A DNA stretch of 64,000 nt from Bacteroidales bacterium UBA4179 (lineage in GTDB: Bacteria; Bacteroidota; Bacteroidia; Bacteroidales; Dysgonomonadaceae). This document shows, piece by piece, positions 62,243 through 64,000 of the stretch. The stretch's first letter is position 1. Each line of letters starts with the position of its first letter. The notes under the pieces were generated by a model. That model was given only the letters and a program-made list of their open reading frames with translations, made no database searches and was not told the DNA's origin. Both the position numbers and the translations under genes were made by a program. Location of the stretch: positions 9,598-73,597 of the forward strand of contig DFUT01000026.1 of assembly GCA_002381125.1 (NCBI GenBank). Reading direction: 5' to 3'.

Positions 62243-63259
62243 ATGATGAAAGCAGTGCATATTTCCGGAAAAGGGAAAGTATCCCTTTTAAAAAAAGGAA
62301 AGCCTATTCCCCAAAAAGGAGAAGTATTACTAAAAATACGCTATGTCGGTTTTTGCGGATCCGATTTGAATACTTTCCTGGGGAATAACCCTATGGTAAA
62401 ATTACCCGTGATTCCCGGTCACGAAATTGGAGCCATAGTGGAGGAAGTAACGGAAGGCGTTCCGGATGTTATAAAGAAAGGGATGGCTTGCACAGTAAAT
62501 CCATATACTCATTGCGGGTATTGTTCTTCTTGCCGCAACGGAAGGCCTAATGCCTGCAGGTATAATCAAACCCTTGGTGTTCAGCGTGACGGCGCTATGT
62601 GCGAATACCTTGTTGTCCCATGGGAAAAGGTAATAGCCGGTGAGGGCATCGACGTGCATACACTGGCGTTGGTAGAACCCATGAGCGTGGGGTTTCATGC
62701 CGTATCGAGGGCAGAAATTGCCGATACCGATACCGTGATGGTTATCGGCTGCGGCATGGTTGGCATGGGAGCGGTTGTCCGGTCGGTCATCCGGGGAGCG
62801 CGTGTGATAGCCGTTGATGTGGATGATGAAAAGTTGAAAATCGCAAAAATATTGGGAGCGGAATATGGCATCAACTCAAAAACAGAAAACGTACATGATC
62901 GGTTGTCTGAAATCACGCAGAACATGGGTGCCGATGTTATCGTCGAAGCAGTGGGATCACCGGTAACTTACCGGATGGCTGTCGATGAAGTTGCTTTTAC
63001 CGGGAGGGTCATTTGCATCGGATATGCCAAATCGGAAGTTGCTTTCGAAACAAAATATTTTGTATCGAAGGAATTAGACATCAGGGGGTCGCGCAATGCT
63101 TTGCCTGAAGATTTCAGGGCTGTGATGCAATACTTCAAACGCAACGATATTTCTGAAACCTTCATCAGTGCCGTTTATCCACCCGAGAGAGCCTGCGAAG
63201 CTTTGGAGTACTGGGCAACAAATCCCGGTAAAGTTTTTAGGATACTAATCGAATTTTAA
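62243..63259 (+). CDS. Zinc-dependent alcohol/sorbitol dehydrogenase
   Basis: The 338-residue medium-chain dehydrogenase has the catalytic zinc site (C38 in CGSDLNTF, GHEIGAIVEE) and a structural zinc loop with four Cys (HCGYCSSCRNGRPNAC). The NAD-binding fold MVIGCGMVGMGAVVRSVIRG follows, with GARVIAVDVDDEKL favouring NAD. Similar enzymes oxidise sugar alcohols, sugar acids or L-threonine. It sits 9 bases after the aldo/keto reductase and 6 before the amidohydrolase. Confidence 0.88.
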   Translation: MMKAVHISGKGKVSLLKKGKPIPQKGEVLLKIRYVGFCGSDLNTFLGNNPMVKLPVIPGHEIGAIVEEVTEGVPDVIKKGMACTVNPYTHCGYCSSCRNGRPNACRYNQTLGVQRDGAMCEYLVVPWEKVIAGEGIDVHTLALVEPMSVGFHAVSRAEIADTDTVMVIGCGMVGMGAVVRSVIRGARVIAVDVDDEKLKIAKILGAEYGINSKTENVHDRLSEITQNMGADVIVEAVGSPVTYRMAVDEVAFTGRVICIGYAKSEVAFETKYFVSKELDIRGSRNALPEDFRAVMQYFKRNDISETFISAVYPPERACEALEYWATNPGKVFRILIEF

Positions 63260-63265
63260 AACAGG

Positions 63266-64000
63266 ATGGATTATACGATAATAGATGCACACGCGCATTT
63301 GTGGCTTAGACAAGATACGGAAGTTAACGGACAGAAGATTCAAACCTTGGATAACGGAAAATCGCTGTTCATGGGCGAGATTCGTCAGATGTTGCCCCCT
63401 TTTATGATAGATGGTCGGAACACGGCGGAAATTTTTTTGTCGAACATGAATTATGCGCAAGTATCTGCTTCCGTTATTACACAGGAATATATTGATGGGG
63501 ATCAGAACGAATATTTAAGGGAAGTCCAACAAAAATATCCCGACCGTTTTCTCTGTTGTGGTATGGTCGATGTTCGCAAGGAAGGGTATTTGGAACATGC
63601 ACGAGCACTCATTGAAAAAGGGTTCAGAGGAATCAAACTTCCGGCGAATCGTTTTTCATTACCTGAAAGACGAATATCCATGACTACGGACAAGATGATG
63701 CAGATGTTCAAATTGATGGAGGAGAACGGCATTTTCCTTTCGATAGATTTGGAAGAGGGAACATCACAGGTTGGCGAGATGAAGGAAATCATCGGCGAAT
63801 GTCCCGACTTGAAAATAGCCATCGGCCATTTCGGAATGGTCACCTATCCCGACTGGCAGGAACAGATCAAGTTGGCAAGGAGTAAAAACGTGATGATCGA
63901 ATCGGGAGGAATCACCTGGTTGTTCAATGACGAATTTTATCTGTTTAAAGGAGCCGTTTGGGCAATAAGGGAAGCTGCATCGCTGGTAGGTATGGACAAG
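63266..64000 (+). CDS. Amidohydrolase_2 (L-fuconolactonase-like), partial
   Basis: The first 245 residues of an amidohydrolase-2 protein are seen; the gene runs off the window end. The metal-binding HxH motif is present (DAHAHLW, H9 and H11), followed by CGMVDVRKEGYLEHA, GIKLPANRF and LKIAIGHFGM with another metal-ligand His. Relatives hydrolyse sugar lactones such as L-fucono- or L-rhamnono-lactone. Together with the preceding dehydrogenases it fits an oxidative route for a deoxysugar. Confidence 0.85.
   Translation, partial: MDYTIIDAHAHLWLRQDTEVNGQKIQTLDNGKSLFMGEIRQMLPPFMIDGRNTAEIFLSNMNYAQVSASVITQEYIDGDQNEYLREVQQKYPDRFLCCGMVDVRKEGYLEHARALIEKGFRGIKLPANRFSLPERRISMTTDKMMQMFKLMEENGIFLSIDLEEGTSQVGEMKEIIGECPDLKIAIGHFGMVTYPDWQEQIKLARSKNVMIESGGITWLFNDEFYLFKGAVWAIREAASLVGMDK

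Overview
The window looks like a chromosome segment from an anaerobic member of the Bacteroidales (Bacteroidota). The supporting signs are TAnnTTTG-type promoter elements, mobile-element proteins known from Bacteroides-group elements (DUF3853, DUF3987, BT4734/VirE-N, DUF6371), the DUF4295-L33-L28 ribosomal cluster, a DUF4468 protein, and a long glycoside-hydrolase operon with lipoproteins. The species cannot be named from the sequence alone. All family names here are recognised by eye from protein motifs; no database search was run.

Region 1 (1-16.5 kb) is an accessory region made of decaying mobile-element genes followed by defence genes. It starts with a replication-type module (DUF3853 protein, DUF3987 helicase-like ATPase, BT4734/PriCT protein, DUF6371 toprim-like protein), broken up by an IS481-type insertion remnant and a frameshifted AAA ATPase. 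Then come a two-gene restriction-like system (PLD nuclease-SNF2 helicase fusion plus an Eco57I-type adenine methylase), an MqsR-like toxin with an MqsA/Panacea antitoxin, and a stand-alone DprA-like protein. The region ends at the 3' end of a tRNA-Ser(TGA), a typical island boundary.

Region 2 (16.5-29.4 kb) is ordinary core genome. It holds a DEAD-box RNA helicase, a 2-oxoacid:ferredoxin oxidoreductase operon (korDABC order, with an extra 53-residue membrane ORF), a KdsC-like phosphatase, a DUF2520 protein, a nitroreductase, a membrane-anchored HU/LysM-like protein with a second HU protein, rimO, ftsY, DUF4295-rpmG-rpmB, a DUF4468 protein, a TPR membrane protein and ribH.

Region 3 (30.2-64 kb) is one tightly packed plus-strand gene series of at least 16 genes, running off the window end. 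Its secreted or lipid-anchored enzymes are an alpha-glucuronidase-like lipoprotein, a propeller-GH2-malectin fusion, three further GH2 enzymes, a GH106-like rhamnosidase, a SASA acetylesterase and a DUF5703 protein. These probably strip a branched, decorated plant or algal glycan or glycoside. A sodium symporter, a cytoplasmic GH31 enzyme and a mutarotase would handle the released sugars, and an aldo/keto reductase, a zinc dehydrogenase and an amidohydrolase_2 lactonase look like an oxidative route for a (deoxy)sugar. Embedded in the same series is a complete-looking corrinoid methyl-transfer set: two UroD-fold methyltransferases, a corrinoid protein and a MetH-type activation domain protein.

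The most interesting proposal is that this is a glycan-utilisation locus with built-in B12-dependent O-demethylation of methyl-ether sugars (or of methoxylated aglycones). That is inference from gene content and order; no SusC/SusD pair or regulator is visible in the window.
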